This document shows positions 61,427 to 64,000 of a stretch of DNA of 64,000 bases, piece by piece (position 1 is the stretch's first letter; each line of letters opens with the position of its first letter). The DNA comes from an uncultured Alphaproteobacteria bacterium (lineage in GTDB: Bacteria; Pseudomonadota; Alphaproteobacteria; RF32; CAG-239). The notes beneath the pieces are model-generated. The model had not been told where the DNA came from, made no database searches, and saw nothing but the letters and a program-made list of their open reading frames with translations. The DNA is taken from contig CALXWE010000002.1 of assembly GCA_944392295.1 (NCBI GenBank), positions 62,001-126,000 on the forward strand. The letters run 5' to 3'. The position numbers and the translations under genes are program-made.

Positions 61427-64000
61427 CTAATTGTATACGGCACAATATGGTTCTTCAAAATTATTTAAATTATCGTTAAAGGCGTCATCGGCCTCTTCTT
61501 CATATTTGTCTTTAGTCGCATTATCTGCTCGCTTGCTCTTGATGTTTTCTTCAAGCTCACTGTCATTTTTTGTGTTGTCGCTGAGTTGTACCAACTCCTC
61601 GTTATCCGTCTGCAAAGAACCAAGCATATTCTCCAGTTTATCAATCTTTTCTGCCAATACATCGTTTAACGGCTGAATACCCTTTAGTTCATTATAGCCT
61701 TTGGTTACCAGCTTATTTTTGCCCTCTTCAAGCGCCGTGGCGATTTCATTATACGTTGCTTCGTCAGATAAATCAAAACCATCGGCCGGAACGTAATCAA
61801 TAACCGCCAGTTGCTCTTTAAGAGATGTTCGTAGCTCATCAACTTTAACCTTTAAAGTATCTACCGACTCTTGATATATCATCTCGGTTTCAACAAACTT
61901 CAAATAATCGCCCAGCTGATTGCGGCTTAGCAACATCTTATCATAAGTTTTTACCTTATCAAGATCATCTTCACTGCTCTCTTCCTTGCTGTCAAGTTCT
62001 TCATAATATCTCATTATGCTTTGAATGGTATCATTAAAGGTTAAGCCCCCGTTGCCGCTGTTATTATATTTTAGCAATACCGCCAGTTCACTCGTACCAT
62101 TGGTTGACGGCGGATTACCGTATTCTCCGTTTTGTACGCTTCCGTCTTTTAATACCACGCTTACTTTATTGTTTAGATATACGTTAACCGATTGAATATC
62201 GCCGCAGGAATCAAGGCTTGTTGAGCCGTTATTGCCCGAAGCATAATACTTACCTCCGGAAACGTATATATTATAGTTGCCGGCTCGACACGGATATTCA
62301 CCGCGCCCGGTGATGAAATCGGCCGCACCTTCATTATGGCTCAAAATTTCCGATACATCTACGTCTCTTTCAACAAAGCCCTTTCCTCCCAATATATCCT
62401 GCCAAATCTGGGGAACATCTTGACCATAGTCTAGAAAATCTGCCTTGGTTGTCATCCAACTGTCCGATTTAATTACATTATCAAAATCGGCACTATCGAA
62501 ATGTACAACTTCTCTTAAAGGCGGAGTATAGCTGTTAACTATCGATTTTGGAGCCTTAAAGTCGCGCTCTTGCGGATCAAGACCAACAAAGTATTGTGTA
62601 TCAGCTTCATAACAAGATCCTTCCTCACAAACCTTTGCAATAAAGGCTTGATAAAATAAATCTTGCGCTGTCTTGCTTATGGCGCCGGCATCAAGCATAT
62701 ACATCAAAATGCCGGAAACACTCGCCTTAACCGTATTATTCTTAATACTGTCTATGGTTTCTTTGTGAATATTTAATATATTTTGATAACCACTTGACGT
62801 ATATTTTGCCGAACCTAAACTATCAATCTTTTGCTTACCGGCTTTAATACTTGAAATGGCTTGTTCCTTAGCACTGCTCAAAGCACTTTCCGCAACATTA
62901 ACTACCGCCTTTAAATATTGCTGCTTAATAAGCTTGTTGCCGGATTGAAAATCAAGACCTTTATCCCAAAAATCACTGTTTACAAGCGATAACCCGTCAG
63001 ATGCCATTTCTCTTTGCATTAAAGCCAACTTCATGGCACGGTCGTTGTTATATTCTTGCAAAGAGGCATTGGCGGCATAGCTGCTCTCTAAACGAGAAAT
63101 GTCGTCATTTAAATTGCTTAAGCTTGAATTTAATTCATCAATCTTATCTCTTTGACTGTCAATCTGCGAAAGTGCTGATTCTGCTTCCTCTTCAGAGGCC
63201 GCTATTGTTTCATCTGAGGATTTTATTTCACTGTTTGCCGTACTTTCAAAGCCACTTACAGAATCCGGAGACTTAGCTTTTCTTTCTTGCGAAAGACTGA
63301 TTACTTGTTGTTGATATTCAATATTAGCTTCGGCGTCTTGCTTGTTGCTTAGCGCTGTGTTATATTCTGTTTTTGTATCGTTAAGCTCCAGATTGGCGCT
63401 ATCTAAGTCGCTGTAAACCGAAGTTTTACGATTGTTAAGACTATTCTTTTCTCTTAACATATCGCTGCGTAAACCGGAAACTGCCGATGATGTTTGCTTT
63501 GCTGCCAAAGAAACACTTGATTCTGATTTCGGTTGTAATACTGCTTCTTCTGCAAGCGGTAACAAGTTACCTAAAGCCTGCCGGTTATACTCTTTAATAT
63601 TGTCCAAAGAAACAGCTAAATCAGCAAGCGTACCGCTTTCATGCAACAGCTCAGTTGCTTCTTGAGCTACCTGAACGGCTATATCTCGCAAGTCTAAATC
63701 TCTTATAAAAAGCTCCATGTTTTTATATTTTTCTTCCAAATATTGGTCGTAAAAATATTTCTCATCATTCCAGAGCTTATATGTATTTTTTATCTCGCCC
63801 CATAAAGGTGCCGAAGTTTGCATATCGTTGCTTATGGCCTTAGATGCCTCGGCGCCAAGCTGCCAAGCCAACATCTCTTCTTCTCGGTTTTGCGCTTCGA
63901 CTTTAGGCTCGTCACTCGGGCGTAAAAAAGAACTATCGCTCGTTCCGCTTGATTGTTCTGCTTTATACTGCTCGGTTTTGGCATCCAAATCACTTACGCC
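61427..64000 (-). CDS. large coiled-coil protein of the secretion operon, 5' end cut by window edge
   Basis: I do not recognise a family. The frame is open to the window edge, so the real start is beyond it; a TTG at 63988 could serve but is weak. The visible about 857 residues have coiled-coil character from about 165 to 320 with many Ser, Lys and Glu, then a globular middle with a GSCYEADTQYFVGLDPQ segment and cysteine pairs, and a second helical region to the end, finishing YCAVYN. No membrane helix or Walker motif is visible. As the gene directly before VirB8 it could be a scaffold, a periplasmic component or a system-specific substrate. The 13-base gap to the VirB8 gene indicates the same operon. 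Confidence 0.6.
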   Translation of the reverse strand, partial: GVSDLDAKTEQYKAEQSSGTSDSSFLRPSDEPKVEAQNREEEMLAWQLGAEASKAISNDMQTSAPLWGEIKNTYKLWNDEKYFYDQYLEEKYKNMELFIRDLDLRDIAVQVAQEATELLHESGTLADLAVSLDNIKEYNRQALGNLLPLAEEAVLQPKSESSVSLAAKQTSSAVSGLRSDMLREKNSLNNRKTSVYSDLDSANLELNDTKTEYNTALSNKQDAEANIEYQQQVISLSQERKAKSPDSVSGFESTANSEIKSSDETIAASEEEAESALSQIDSQRDKIDELNSSLSNLNDDISRLESSYAANASLQEYNNDRAMKLALMQREMASDGLSLVNSDFWDKGLDFQSGNKLIKQQYLKAVVNVAESALSSAKEQAISSIKAGKQKIDSLGSAKYTSSGYQNILNIHKETIDSIKNNTVKASVSGILMYMLDAGAISKTAQDLFYQAFIAKVCEEGSCYEADTQYFVGLDPQERDFKAPKSIVNSYTPPLREVVHFDSADFDNVIKSDSWMTTKADFLDYGQDVPQIWQDILGGKGFVERDVDVSEILSHNEGAADFITGRGEYPCRAGNYNIYVSGGKYYASGNNGSTSLDSCGDIQSVNVYLNNKVSVVLKDGSVQNGEYGNPPSTNGTSELAVLLKYNNSGNGGLTFNDTIQSIMRYYEELDSKEESSEDDLDKVKTYDKMLLSRNQLGDYLKFVETEMIYQESVDTLKVKVDELRTSLKEQLAVIDYVPADGFDLSDEATYNEIATALEEGKNKLVTKGYNELKGIQPLNDVLAEKIDKLENMLGSLQTDNEELVQLSDNTKNDSELEENIKSKRADNATKDKYEEEADDAFNDNLNNFEEPYCAVYN

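Noticed and set aside
63986-63988. TTG as the true start of the last, coiled-coil gene
   Set aside because: The frame stays open to the window edge and no good ribosome site can be judged; the gene is treated as partial.

Overview
The window comes from an AT-rich Gram-negative bacterium, most likely an uncultured, host- or gut-associated alphaproteobacterium. Gram-negative markers are lpxC, bamD, mlaA/mlaC, OprB-type porins and a VirB-like secretion system. Gene orders such as lpxC-bamD-recN, uvrC-pgsA, ffh-rpsP-rimM-trmD-rplS and rpmH-rnpA-yidD-yidC-engB fit Alphaproteobacteria. A flavodiiron protein (fprA) points to an anaerobic or microaerobic life. The taxonomic assignment is inference from gene content and was not computed.

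Layout. 1-5.4 kb: the 5' end of pyrH, a prepilin-like gene, plsY, dprA and topA. 5.5-9.2 kb: a cyclophilin and a three-gene cassette (RimK-related ATP-grasp, inactive transglutaminase/7TM protein, retropepsin-like lipoprotein). 9.3-12.7 kb: a putative secreted cysteine peptidase and two tandem OprB-type porins. 12.9-18.9 kb: ruvAB-ybgC facing recN-bamD-lpxC, with RNase P RNA. 19-22.6 kb: a small beta-barrel protein, glmM, a membrane protein and a second prepilin-like gene carrying an in-frame palindromic insertion. 22.6-26.2 kb: the rplS-trmD-rimM-rpsP-ffh operon. 26.3-32.3 kb: an ImmA/IrrE-like zinc peptidase divergent from a giant 1452-residue protein. 32.3-38.7 kb: fprA, gpsA, a protein with 60 cysteines, and mlaC-mlaA. 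38.9-49 kb: a sugar aminotransferase, a BI-1 family protein, uvrC, pgsA, an OmpR/EnvZ-type pair and the rpmH-to-engB cluster. 49-64 kb: one minus-strand type IV secretion operon.

The most unusual region is the secretion operon. In transcription order it encodes a large coiled-coil protein (cut by the window edge), a VirB8-like protein, a tiny lipoprotein, a second VirB8-like protein, a VirB9-like protein ending in a SPOR domain, a 1207-residue inner-membrane-anchored repeat protein, a 1404-residue exported repeat protein ending in the VirB10 domain, and a VirB11 ATPase. VirB10 therefore appears divided between two consecutive giant genes, each filled with degenerate 17-residue repeats (51 bp). 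One half has the inner-membrane anchor and an Ig-like module; the other has a Sec signal and the outer-membrane-channel domain. VirB4, VirB6 and VirD4 are not in the window and are expected to the right of it.

A second unusual item is the prepilin pair. Two genes 21 kb apart share a 51-bp identical upstream element containing a near-palindrome, a near-identical prepilin N-terminus and a C-terminal cysteine motif, with divergent middles. The second copy carries a 183-bp (61-codon) in-frame insertion flanked by 11-bp direct repeats and filled with inverted repeats, reminiscent of palindromic elements that insert into alphaproteobacterial genes.
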